Of a stretch of 64,000 bases of DNA, positions 54,622 through 63,471 are shown piece after piece (position 1 is the first letter of the stretch; the number at the start of each line of letters is the position of its first letter). The notes under the pieces are model-generated. The model was not told the origin of the DNA. It worked only from the letters and a program-made list of their open reading frames with translations, and did not search any database. Source of the stretch: Algoriphagus ornithinivorans (GTDB taxonomy: Bacteria > Bacteroidota > Bacteroidia > Cytophagales > Cyclobacteriaceae); assembly GCF_900115305.1 (NCBI RefSeq), contig NZ_FOVW01000006.1, positions 1-64,000 of the forward strand. The letters run 5' to 3'. Position numbers and translations under genes: made by a program.

Positions 54622-56193
54622 ATGAAATCTTTTTTAGCCAATGTATATCCTTCCAAATGGCAAATCAGTTCTATTGGAAGTCTTATGCTTTTTCTATTCT
54701 GGCTATTTGGCTACGATGGAATCACTTTCAGTGATGATGTCTATTATATCCTTGCAGGAAAAGAGTTTTGGAATGGAACCATGGAAGTGGGCTCCTATCA
54801 CTTTTCCAGTCGCTGGGGAGCTTATGTACCTGCCGGGTTTTTCAGCCTTTTATTTGACTGGGATATACATTGGATCTCTTTGGTATCTTTCTTAAGCTAC
54901 TGGGCTACCTATTACTTGCTCCTGCAATTTTTTACCTCAAAAAATGAAAGACTCATCCTCACACTCTGGTTTTTAACCCATGTCTATTTCTTGCATTTTC
55001 TAACCAAAATCTACCCGGACAGCCTTTTGGTTCTTTGGTGCACTTTATTTGTAGCAGCTGCAAGCTTGCGCTTCGAAAAACCCTTTATCTCTGGTATTTC
55101 CATGGTGTTCGCTTTGTTCATGGGCTTCATCACGAAAGAAACCATCGTTTTTCTAGCTCCTTTTCCTATCCTTTTATTCTTTTTTGATTTTAATTCAAAG
55201 CCTTTTCCAAAGTCATTTTACATTACCTTGGTAGCATGCGGGATTACAGCTGGCCTGCTCTATCTGGGGTATTTCTGGGCTAAATTTGGAGATCCTTTCT
55301 ACAGAGTTACCTCTATCAATGCAGGACATTATGTATCCGAATTCACCTATGCAGACAAGGGTATTTCAAGTATTATCAAAAGAATTACTTATTCGCCTTT
55401 TCTAACATTCATTGAACGGGCTTATTGGCCTTGGATAGTTTTTGCTATTCCTGGATTTTGGAAATTATGGAAAGAAAGATCTCATCCTGAGTTCACCCTT
55501 GCTTTCATTTGCCTGATCCTTGGATTTTGGTTTATGAGCTCTACGCTAGAGTTTTATAACCCTATTTACCTCAATCCTAGACATCTGATTATTCTGATAC
55601 CCTTTCTTTCCTTTTTTATCGCAAAAGGTTGGGATACTTGGATCAACTCCTTCAAATGGAAGCAGTTGCTGGCTAATTTACTCCTATTGGGATTGACCTA
55701 TTCCGCAATAACTACAGATTGGAAAATGGCATTTTTCCAATTGGCTTTGGGTATTTGTCTGTGGATTCAATATAAAAATTTCCGCCTGATTGGAATAGCT
55801 ATTTTATTGCTGTTCCCTGCCATATATTCCTTTTACTATCAGCATCAAATTAAGCAATATCAGAGTCTTCTAAATCAACTATATTCAGAAGTAGAGGAAA
55901 CAGCAGAATCACCTATTCTGATAAATAACTTTCTGGATTTCAGTAAAAAAATACTTTTAGAAGGAGATTCTGAAGAAATGGAAAAGTTGATTCCGATTGA
56001 AAAAGCTGACTCTATCATCGCTTTAAAGCCCGAAAAAATCAGACTTTTTCTCTATCAATATTACCAACATGCCTATCCAAAAGAGGAGGTGGATGTGAGT
56101 AATTTTGAAAATGCCATACCCATCAACTATTCCTTGGAATCAAGCAAAACAGAGGGACTTATTGAAACTAGAACTTATACAAGAAAGGATTAA
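54622..56193 (+). CDS. Membrane glycosyltransferase (GT-C, ArnT/PMT-like)
   Basis: 523 residues with about ten hydrophobic helices. The acidic pair FSDDVYYILAGKEF near residue 37 is the first-loop Asp motif of GT-C enzymes using lipid-linked sugars. ILIPFLSFFIAKGWDTW and a soluble C-terminal tail follow. It would move a sugar from a polyprenyl donor to a periplasmic acceptor. A TAATTTTG box 9 bases before the ATG suggests a very short leader or an initiation point further in. Convergent with DUF5777, stops overlapping in TTAA. Confidence 0.8.
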   Translation: MKSFLANVYPSKWQISSIGSLMLFLFWLFGYDGITFSDDVYYILAGKEFWNGTMEVGSYHFSSRWGAYVPAGFFSLLFDWDIHWISLVSFLSYWATYYLLLQFFTSKNERLILTLWFLTHVYFLHFLTKIYPDSLLVLWCTLFVAAASLRFEKPFISGISMVFALFMGFITKETIVFLAPFPILLFFFDFNSKPFPKSFYITLVACGITAGLLYLGYFWAKFGDPFYRVTSINAGHYVSEFTYADKGISSIIKRITYSPFLTFIERAYWPWIVFAIPGFWKLWKERSHPEFTLAFICLILGFWFMSSTLEFYNPIYLNPRHLIILIPFLSFFIAKGWDTWINSFKWKQLLANLLLLGLTYSAITTDWKMAFFQLALGICLWIQYKNFRLIGIAILLLFPAIYSFYYQHQIKQYQSLLNQLYSEVEETAESPILINNFLDFSKKILLEGDSEEMEKLIPIEKADSIIALKPEKIRLFLYQYYQHAYPKEEVDVSNFENAIPINYSLESSKTEGLIETRTYTRKD

Positions 56194-57062
56194 TACTTTC
56201 TTTTCTTTTGGCCGATCGCAAAAATTCGATTCACATTAAATCCTAATCGAAACTCCTCTCCTGGTACGCCATTGCCACCAGCCAATAAATATTGCTCGTT
56301 TAAAGCCTGAGAGGTCACGAAATACATTTGAAACACGTGTCCGCCTGCTTCCACATCCCAGCCTATACCAACATTACTTCTTAAATCTGAATTAAGATTT
56401 GGGATGTACTGCAGAGTCAAAGAAGATCTGTCTGTCACCTTGAATTTTCCGCTCAAGCCAAGGGCAAGATAAAAATTTTGATCACCTTCAATCTGGTAAA
56501 CTGATCTTGGATCAACAAAATATGCCATCATTGGAGTTAGCTGCAAAGAGATTTTCTCTGAAAACTTTCTAGCCAACATTACCTGTCCAAAATAACTGCT
56601 ACGCTCAGAGAAATTCGGCGCAGGCTCAGGAAGGAAATCATAACGGGAAGTATTGACACCTGCTCCACCAGCCAAACTTAAACTGAAAGGCATTTTGTCA
56701 TTTTGAGTTTGCTCAAGGAGCAAATAACGTCCATACAAATTATAGACCTTGTCTCTACTGCTACGGGAAATACCTGCTGATAATTTATCGTTCAAGGCAA
56801 ACTCAAAGCTAAATTGAATATTTGCTCCATTATCCAAACCAAAAAGGTTCTCAATTCCCCCGTTCAATGTGCCAAAGGTGTGCATAATCGCAAAGTGCAT
56901 GGACTTTTTATCCAATGGCTCCACAGTCAATATATTGATGTGGCGAGGTGCATGAAAAATTAGATCAACCGGTTGATTTTCATTTTCCAGTTTTCTTTCC
57001 AGTTGAGCGAAAGAAGAAAAGGAAATCATCAAAAAGGCAAATACAGCTAGTTTTTTCATCAT
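56190..57062 (-). CDS. DUF5777-family beta-barrel protein
   Basis: 290 residues with signal (LAVFAFLMISFSSFAQ). The PRHINILTVEPL and MHFAIMHTFGTLNGG stretches and the strand-rich remainder fit DUF5777. A probable outer-membrane barrel, last gene of the Rieske-YceI-DUF5777 operon. The start overlaps the YceI stop in ATGA. It may carry or sense the lipid or quinone-like cargo of YceI, which is speculation. Confidence 0.82.
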   Translation of the reverse strand: MMKKLAVFAFLMISFSSFAQLERKLENENQPVDLIFHAPRHINILTVEPLDKKSMHFAIMHTFGTLNGGIENLFGLDNGANIQFSFEFALNDKLSAGISRSSRDKVYNLYGRYLLLEQTQNDKMPFSLSLAGGAGVNTSRYDFLPEPAPNFSERSSYFGQVMLARKFSEKISLQLTPMMAYFVDPRSVYQIEGDQNFYLALGLSGKFKVTDRSSLTLQYIPNLNSDLRSNVGIGWDVEAGGHVFQMYFVTSQALNEQYLLAGGNGVPGEEFRLGFNVNRIFAIGQKKRKY

Positions 57063-57601
57063 TTTACGGGTTTGAGAGTGGCATTGATACTGACTTCTTG
57101 CTTTTCAGCCAGTTCATAAAAAACTAATTTGGGAAGTGGAATCTCATAATCTCCCAGAAGGATATCGAATTTGGCCTTCAACTCTATATTCCCACTAGAG
57201 GTCTTTTGGAGATTTCCGGTAATTTCCACATTTCTTTCTATTCCATGGATTTTAAACTTACCAACCACAACCACTGGATATGTTGTACCAGCATTCAAAG
57301 CAGGAATAGATTTCATTTTTCCGGTAAACTCTGCAAAGGGAAATTTATCCGTTTCCAGATAGTTTTCCCTCATATGCCTATCTCTTAAGCCTATTCCGGT
57401 TTTTAAAGTATTTAAATCCAAATAAAAGTCCACCAAATTTTTCTCCAGATCAATCAGCCCTTTCAGCTTTTCAGATTCTCCGGTAAACTCATTTAATGGA
57501 GCTTTAGAAAGGAATATAGCCTCTCCACTTTCAGTTTTAAAACTCTGACTGAAAGCTAGAGAAGGTAAAAAAAATAAAAATGCAATTATCAGATTTCTCA
57601 T
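57059..57601 (-). CDS. YceI-family protein
   Basis: 180 residues with signal (IIAFLFFLPSLAFSQ). The YceI lipocalin-like barrel is seen in FKTESGEAIFLSKAPLNEF, MRENYLETDKFPFAEFTG and KFKIHGIERNVEITG. The family binds polyisoprenoids in the periplasm. Overlaps by one base with the Rieske gene and by four with DUF5777, so the three are translationally coupled. Confidence 0.92.
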   Translation of the reverse strand: MRNLIIAFLFFLPSLAFSQSFKTESGEAIFLSKAPLNEFTGESEKLKGLIDLEKNLVDFYLDLNTLKTGIGLRDRHMRENYLETDKFPFAEFTGKMKSIPALNAGTTYPVVVVGKFKIHGIERNVEITGNLQKTSSGNIELKAKFDILLGDYEIPLPKLVFYELAEKQEVSINATLKPVK

Positions 57602-58104
57602 TACTTAGTAATGGTTAATATATTGTTGTTGATACTTGTTGAAAACGATCTCAAAGCCTGATTGGCAGGTCCTTTTAAGACATTTCCGTTGGTATCAAAC
57701 TCAGACCCATGGCAGGTACAAGTGAATTTATTACTTCCAAATGTCCAGTTTCTATCACAACCTGAGTGCGTGCAAACTGAAGTCATTGCGCTGTAAGATC
57801 CACCAACATTAACGATTAAAGTTTGAGCATCAACTACCAATAACCAGCCGCCTGCTGTTTTCAATCCAGTCTGAACATCCAAGTCAATTCTAACAGTATT
57901 ACCAGAAATGGTGATACCATTTGATCCTCCTCCTGATGTAGGTGGGTTTTGTGGGGGTTGTTGAGGATCCATGTCCTCAGAACTCGAGCATGCAGTGAAA
58001 AATCCAAGTCCGAAAATGGACATTACAGCTATTGATCCTGATTTCTCTAAAAACTCTCTTCTTGAGGAGCTCAGGTTTCCAGATTTTGTTTCAATTTTTT
58101 TCAT
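57601..58104 (-). CDS. Rieske [2Fe-2S] protein with Tat-like signal
   Basis: 167 residues. The N terminus SSRREFLEKSG is a Tat-type twin-Arg signal (SRREFLE), followed by ACS as a lipobox, and a Pro/Gly linker. The cluster boxes are CTHSGC (ligands Cys111 and His113) and CTCHGS (Cys129 and His132), with Cys116 and Cys131 as the likely disulfide. No cytochrome b is adjacent, so it is not a bc1 subunit. It probably passes electrons within the YceI/DUF5777 operon, of which it is the first gene. Confidence 0.92.
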   Translation of the reverse strand: MKKIETKSGNLSSSRREFLEKSGSIAVMSIFGLGFFTACSSSEDMDPQQPPQNPPTSGGGSNGITISGNTVRIDLDVQTGLKTAGGWLLVVDAQTLIVNVGGSYSAMTSVCTHSGCDRNWTFGSNKFTCTCHGSEFDTNGNVLKGPANQALRSFSTSINNNILTITK

Positions 58105-58177
58105 TTCCTTTCTATGTCGTTACATTTTTACTAACGAGATAAAAAGCAATTGTGGATTAAAAATGTTTGAGAAAAGA

Positions 58178-58684
58178 TTAAAAGTGCTTTCTATCAAGAA
58201 TCTCTTTAAGAACGATAGCATCTTTCATGGAAGAGGAATTTTTCAGAAGCCTTGCATAAGGGTTGGACCTAATAGACTTTCTGGATTCATCTCTATCTAC
58301 TACTGACGGGATTTCTGGAACCCCTTTCGAAGTTTTGCTTAGATCCGATTTGGTTTTATTGAATGCTCCTTCGTAATACTGAATTTCATCATCTTGCTCC
58401 TCCAAGGACTTGTATTTTGTCTTCCAAGGCAACTCCTCTACTGTCTCCGGCATTTGAACAGGGGCAGGTTCTTTTTTCTTGGGTTTGGGAGCTTCCTGCG
58501 TTCTTGGTTTTTTCTGTTGATCCCGGATTTCACGGAGTAGGTCCTCGAAACTAGTTCCTTGCTCGGGTTGATTGGTTGGAGTATCGGCAGGATCAAGACC
58601 TTCCTCAGACTTCTTTTTCCGAGTAGCAGTGTAAATGAAATAAGCCAAAACGGCCAAAATGTAAAGGATATTTCCCAAGTCCAT
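58178..58684 (-). CDS. Membrane-anchored, charged protein of unknown function
   Basis: 168 residues from the ATG at 58684; the longer frame starts with an unlikely stretch. One N-terminal helix (MDLGNILYILAVLAYFIYTA) then a long Lys/Glu/Pro-rich, probably disordered cytosolic tail with a Gln/Lys patch (REIRDQQKKPRTQEAPKPKKK). Not recognised. It stands alone between the Rieske operon and island C. Confidence 0.65.
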   Translation of the reverse strand: MDLGNILYILAVLAYFIYTATRKKKSEEGLDPADTPTNQPEQGTSFEDLLREIRDQQKKPRTQEAPKPKKKEPAPVQMPETVEELPWKTKYKSLEEQDDEIQYYEGAFNKTKSDLSKTSKGVPEIPSVVDRDESRKSIRSNPYARLLKNSSSMKDAIVLKEILDRKHF

Positions 58685-58770
58685 AGCTTGAAGATAATAG
58701 AATTTGGGTGGATTGTTGAGAGTGGGTCTAAAATTTAGATTGGAATGAGAATTTTTAATTGATAGGCCTT

Positions 58771-59780
58771 CCATACCTACGGCATGGTGATGAATTCTAT
58801 ACCAATTTGCTACCGAGCTAAAATCCCTCCGGGATTTGGGTAGGCTTTGCGGTGCTGCTTCTCAGCGAGATCTCGAGCCAGCGCAGTGGTGATTCTCGTT
58901 TCCATTTATACCCCGAGTTACACTAGGGCCTGCCTGACACTTAGGCGGGGCTAATAAATTGCGCTCCTTTGCAGCTTTTGATATAGGTTCTATTTATGGT
59001 TTATCTTGCCGAAGGCATATCTGGCTCGACGGAGGAGAGACTATCTTGCGAAGCATATCTGTCGAAAATTATTTCGCCGCAGGCATATTTCTATTTTATC
59101 TCGAAAATCTCCCTACAAAAAAATCGTTTTCATCTTGCTGGCATTTGGTTTTTATGTCACAATTGAAATTGTGCGCCAGCGCTGGGGATGCAATTATCCG
59201 ATTATTACCCCGAGTTGCACTCGGGCCTGCCCGACTCAGGCGGGGCTAATAAATTACGCTCCTTCAGAGCTTTTGATATAGGTTCTATTTATGGTATATC
59301 TCGCCGAAGGCATATCTGGCTCGACGGAGGAGAGCCTATCTTGCGAAGCATATCTGTTGAATATTATTTCGCCGTAGGCGTATTTCATTTTATTTCTACT
59401 GTATTTCTCTAAAATCCCCCCAGCCCCCTTTGCTGAAGGAAGTCATCCTAAACTAAGTTTACACTTCCAAAGGGGGATTTGACCCGTATCTTGCCGAAGG
59501 CATATCTGGCTCGACGGAGGAGAGCCTATCTTGCGAAGCATATCTGTTGAATATTATTTCTCCGAAGGCATATTTCTATTTTAACTCTACTGTATTTCTC
59601 TAAAATCCCCCCAGCCCCCTTTGCTGAAGGAAGTCATCCTAAACTAAGTTTACACTTCCAAAGGGGGATTTGACCCGTATCTTGCCGAAGGCATATCTGT
59701 TGAATATTATTTCGCCGAAGGCGTATTTCATTTTATTTCCACTGTATTTCTATTCTATCTCGCCGAAGGAGTATTTCCAA
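58771..59780. repeat. Hairpin-module repeat island C
   Basis: About 1 kb without genes. Modules shared with A and B: CCATACC-TAC-GGCATGG (58771-58787), AATCCC-TCC-GGGATT (58822-58836), CCCGAGT-TGC-ACTCGGG (59209-59225) and a diverged copy near 58911, the TTGCTGGCA...CCAGCGCTGG block (59131-59186), and many TTTCGCCGnAGGC hairpins. The first half is a tandem duplication of about 296 bases (58911 and 59208 copies). The small open frames within it are repeat-derived. Confidence 0.85.
59301..59740. repeat. 191-base tandem repeat within island C
   Basis: A 190-191-base unit repeats about 2.3 times. The AAAATCCCCCCAGCCCC block is at 59411 and 59602, and the GAAGGCATATCT block at about 59307, 59497 and 59688. 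The third copy lacks about 38 bases between two GCATATCTG repeats, a likely slipped-mispairing deletion. The copies are nearly identical, so the duplication is recent. Confidence 0.85.
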
Positions 59781-59881
59781 TGTATTTCTTACACCATTTA
59801 TTTCCTCTAAAGTCTTTTAATTTTTGCCAATTCCTTCAAATGATACTATTTTACTTGCTTTTAGAAAGAGGATAAAATCAC

Positions 59882-62800
59882 ATGCTACTTAGTAAACTGG
59901 AGATCAAGGGCTTTAAGAGTTTTGGCGACCGAATGGTCATCAATTTTGACAAAGGTATTACCGGTGTCGTAGGGCCTAATGGTTGCGGAAAATCTAATGT
60001 AGTCGATGCCATCCGCTGGGTATTGGGTGAACAAAAAACCCGAATGCTCCGCTCGGATAAGATGGAAAATGTGATTTTCAACGGGACCAAAAACCGAAAG
60101 CCTTCCAACTTAGCTGAAGTGTCTCTCACTTTTGAAAACACCAAAAACCTCCTCCCCACTGAGTATACTCATGTCACCATCACCCGTCGCTATTATCGCT
60201 CAGGGGAAAGTGAATATCAGATCAATGGGGTGACCTGTCGATTGAAAGACATCACCAATCTCTTCATGGACACGGGAATCAACTCGAATTCCTATGCCAT
60301 CATCGAGCTGAAAATGATTGATGAGTTGCTCAATGATAAGAACAACTCTCGACGCGAACTTTTCGAAGAAGCTGCCGGAATCTCCAAGTTCAAAACCCGA
60401 AAGAAAGAAACCCTTCGCAAACTAGAAGACACAGATGCTGACCTCGCAAGAGTTGAAGATTTGCTCTATGAGATTGAGAAAAACCTCAAATCCTTAGAAA
60501 AGCAGGCAAAACAGGCAGCTAAATACTTTGAAATTAAAGCTGAATACAAGTCTGCTTCCATCAATCTGGCTAAAAAGAGTATAGAAAAGTACTCTAAGTC
60601 TTTGATTGAAACGAATCAGAAAATCCAAGCGGAATCTGACCGCAAACTTTCCTTTCAAACACAAATCGCAGACCAGGAGGCTATGTTAAGCCAGTTGAAA
60701 GCAGATTTGATTTCTAAGGAAAAACTCTTGGCTTCCCGCCAAAAGACACTCAATGAGCATGTCAATAAGATTCGCTCTTTTGAGTCGGAAAAGAAAATCA
60801 AAAATGAGCGTCTACGCTTTTTGGAAGACAGATCCCAAAAATTGCGGGAGCAAATAGACGCTGATAGAAAATCTAATGATAGAGCAGGATTCTCCATCCG
60901 ATCCCTTCAGCAGGAAATGGAATCGGCGGGAAAAATGCTGGCCGAAAAGGAAGCAGTTGTCTCTGAACTTAGAGCTGCTTACGAATCCCAAAAGGAGATT
61001 CAGGCTGAAAAACAGTTGCAACAGAAATCTCAGCAGCAGGCATTTGAAGGATTGAAGGAAAGGGTTTATCAACTCAGCAAAGACCTTGAAATCAAGCAAA
61101 TTCAATTATCTACTTTAAAGCAGGAACTTGAGAGAACTTCCTCAGATGATTCCCATCAAGAAGCTTCTTTGGTGGATTTTGAGGCCAAAATAGTAGACTT
61201 GAAAGAGGAGCTGGATCAGGCAACAGCGGAATTCACCGGCTTGAAAAACAAGCAGGAAGACCTGGACCAGAAGATCGAGGAATCCAATCGGGTCATTGAA
61301 ATGATACGCGAGGAATTGACCACCTCATCAAGAAAATTAGACTCCAAGCAAAACGAATATAACCTCACCAAATCCTTGGTAGAGAATCTGGAAGGTTTTC
61401 CGGAGGCCATCAAATTTCTTAAAAAGAACAGTTCTTGGGGAAAAGATATACCCCTCCTCTCCGATCTCTTGACTACGGATGAAAAATACCGGGTTACCAT
61501 AGAGAATTACCTAGAGGGATACATGAACTACTATGTGGTGGACACCGAAGCACAGGCAATTGCAGCGATCCAATTGCTTTCTGACTCCTCTCGTGGAAAA
61601 GCCAATTTCTTTGTTTTGGAGCATTTTGAGCGCTTCAAATCTAGCCAAAGCAAGTTGTTCGCCAATGCCATCGCGGCCACCGAAATCATAGAATTTGATG
61701 TCAAATACAGCCGTTTGATCAACTTCATTCTGGACAATGTCTACATCGTGCAGGGAGATTACAAGGATTTTCCTCAGGACACCGAGGCTGTGTTTATCTC
61801 CGAAAGTGGCAAATACACTAAACGCAAATTCTCCCTTTCTGGCGGTTCTGTAGGCCTTTTTGAAGGAAAAAGAATCGGTAGGGCCAAGAACCTAGAAAAA
61901 CTAGACAAGGAGATCAAAGAACTCAATAAGAAAGTTTCTGCTACCCGATCTAATCTGGATCAAAAGCTTTCTGACCTGATGAAGCTGAAGGAGATTTCCT
62001 ACAAAAAGCAGTTGGAGGAAAAGCAAGCAGCCATCAATGAGATCAACCAGTCTTATGTCTCGGTTCGAACCAAAAAAGAGCAACTGGCAGAATTACTTTC
62101 TTCCAATGCCAACAAGCGAGAGGATATCCTAGATAGAATTGCGGAGCTGGAAGAAAGTCTCTCCACCATTCAACCGGATTTATTGGAACAGCGAGGTGAA
62201 TATGAATCTGCGGCTCAGGATCTGGAAATGCTGACTGAGGACTTGGAGAAAGAATCTGCTTTGCTTTCCGAAAAATCTCAGGCTTTCAACCAGGAAAATA
62301 TCCTCTATCATCAGCAACTGAACCGCGTGAATAGCCTGGAGCAGGAGATCGAGTTTAAGCAGAATGCTTATGAGAGTTCCAAGGAGCGTATAGAAAAGTC
62401 CCAAGCTGAATTGGCCTCTCTGGATTCAGAAATCAAAGGATTATTAGAAAACAATGAGATCAAGGATGATGAATTGATTGAATTGTATTCGGAAAAAGAA
62501 GGGATTGAAGCTGGGGTTACCGAAGCTGAAAAGGATTACTATGGCAGTCGGGGCTTGATTGATGAAACAGATCAGAAAATCCGCAGTCTACAGAAAGCCA
62601 AGGAAAGTCATGATCAATTGTTGCATGAATTACAGAATAGCATCAATGAGATCAAGCTGAAAATGACCTCCATGAAAGAGCGTCTGAGCGTGGAATTTGA
62701 GTTGGATCTGGATCAACTGATGGAGGAAAATCCTGAGCTGGATGAAGAATTTGCAGACTTCTCGGAAGAGGACTTGAGAAGCTTGGTTCAGAAGCATAAA

Positions 62801-63421
62801 GAGAAGCTGGAGAAAATCGGCCCTATCAACCCTATGGCTATGGAGGCCTACGATGAGATCAAGGAGCGTCACGACTTTATCATTACTCAAAAAGATGACT
62901 TGGTGAAGGCCAAGGAATCCTTATTGACCACTATTCAAGAAATCGATGATGTGGCCAAGGAGACCTTTTTGGAGGCATTTGATAAGATCAAGGAGAACTT
63001 TATCAAGGTCTTTCGTTCCCTCTTTACAGAGCAGGATGATTGCGACTTAAAGCTGACCGATCCGGACAATCCCTTGGAGTCCAGCATAGAGATTATGGCC
63101 AAGCCTAAGGGCAAGCGACCATTGACTATCAATCAGCTATCTGGGGGAGAAAAGACCTTGACAGCCACTTCCCTACTCTTCTCTATCTATCTGCTCAAGC
63201 CAGCGCCATTCTGTATTTTTGATGAGGTGGATGCACCTTTGGACGATGCCAATATTGACAAGTTCAACCAGATTATCCAGCAGTTCAGCGGAGAGTCCCA
63301 ATTTATCATCGTCACCCACAACAAGCGCACCATGGCCAGCACGGATATTATCTACGGTATTACCATGATAGAAGCAGGAGTTAGTAGAGTTGTGCCGGTA
63401 GATTTGAGGGAGTTGGCTTAA
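59882..63421 (+). CDS. smc: Chromosome segregation protein SMC
   Basis: 1179 residues, full length. Walker A GPNGCGKSN (about 32-40), Q-loop and VDAIRWVLGEQ, two long coiled coils, a hinge at about 515-660 (LLTTDEKYRVTIENYLEGYMNY), signature LSGGEKTLTATS and Walker B CIFDEVDAPLDD near the end. It forms the ATP-driven ring that organises and separates the chromosome; ScpA and ScpB partners are not in this window. Island C lies directly upstream. Confidence 0.98.
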   Translation: MLLSKLEIKGFKSFGDRMVINFDKGITGVVGPNGCGKSNVVDAIRWVLGEQKTRMLRSDKMENVIFNGTKNRKPSNLAEVSLTFENTKNLLPTEYTHVTITRRYYRSGESEYQINGVTCRLKDITNLFMDTGINSNSYAIIELKMIDELLNDKNNSRRELFEEAAGISKFKTRKKETLRKLEDTDADLARVEDLLYEIEKNLKSLEKQAKQAAKYFEIKAEYKSASINLAKKSIEKYSKSLIETNQKIQAESDRKLSFQTQIADQEAMLSQLKADLISKEKLLASRQKTLNEHVNKIRSFESEKKIKNERLRFLEDRSQKLREQIDADRKSNDRAGFSIRSLQQEMESAGKMLAEKEAVVSELRAAYESQKEIQAEKQLQQKSQQQAFEGLKERVYQLSKDLEIKQIQLSTLKQELERTSSDDSHQEASLVDFEAKIVDLKEELDQATAEFTGLKNKQEDLDQKIEESNRVIEMIREELTTSSRKLDSKQNEYNLTKSLVENLEGFPEAIKFLKKNSSWGKDIPLLSDLLTTDEKYRVTIENYLEGYMNYYVVDTEAQAIAAIQLLSDSSRGKANFFVLEHFERFKSSQSKLFANAIAATEIIEFDVKYSRLINFILDNVYIVQGDYKDFPQDTEAVFISESGKYTKRKFSLSGGSVGLFEGKRIGRAKNLEKLDKEIKELNKKVSATRSNLDQKLSDLMKLKEISYKKQLEEKQAAINEINQSYVSVRTKKEQLAELLSSNANKREDILDRIAELEESLSTIQPDLLEQRGEYESAAQDLEMLTEDLEKESALLSEKSQAFNQENILYHQQLNRVNSLEQEIEFKQNAYESSKERIEKSQAELASLDSEIKGLLENNEIKDDELIELYSEKEGIEAGVTEAEKDYYGSRGLIDETDQKIRSLQKAKESHDQLLHELQNSINEIKLKMTSMKERLSVEFELDLDQLMEENPELDEEFADFSEEDLRSLVQKHKEKLEKIGPINPMAMEAYDEIKERHDFIITQKDDLVKAKESLLTTIQEIDDVAKETFLEAFDKIKENFIKVFRSLFTEQDDCDLKLTDPDNPLESSIEIMAKPKGKRPLTINQLSGGEKTLTATSLLFSIYLLKPAPFCIFDEVDAPLDDANIDKFNQIIQQFSGESQFIIVTHNKRTMASTDIIYGITMIEAGVSRVVPVDLRELA

Positions 63422-63471
63422 TCCAAAAAAGTATTACAGATTTAATTTTTAGGAACTTTTATAAAATTTAT

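Noticed and set aside
57601..58104. Rieske subunit of a cytochrome bc1 complex
   Set aside because: The operon has no cytochrome b or c1; partners are YceI and a beta-barrel protein.
58959..59412. Three overlapping open frames in island C with repeated residues
   Set aside because: They come from the 296-base tandem duplication; similar peptides recur only because the DNA is duplicated.
59301..59740. Possible CRISPR array
   Set aside because: The repeat unit is 191 bases without unique spacers and no cas genes are present.
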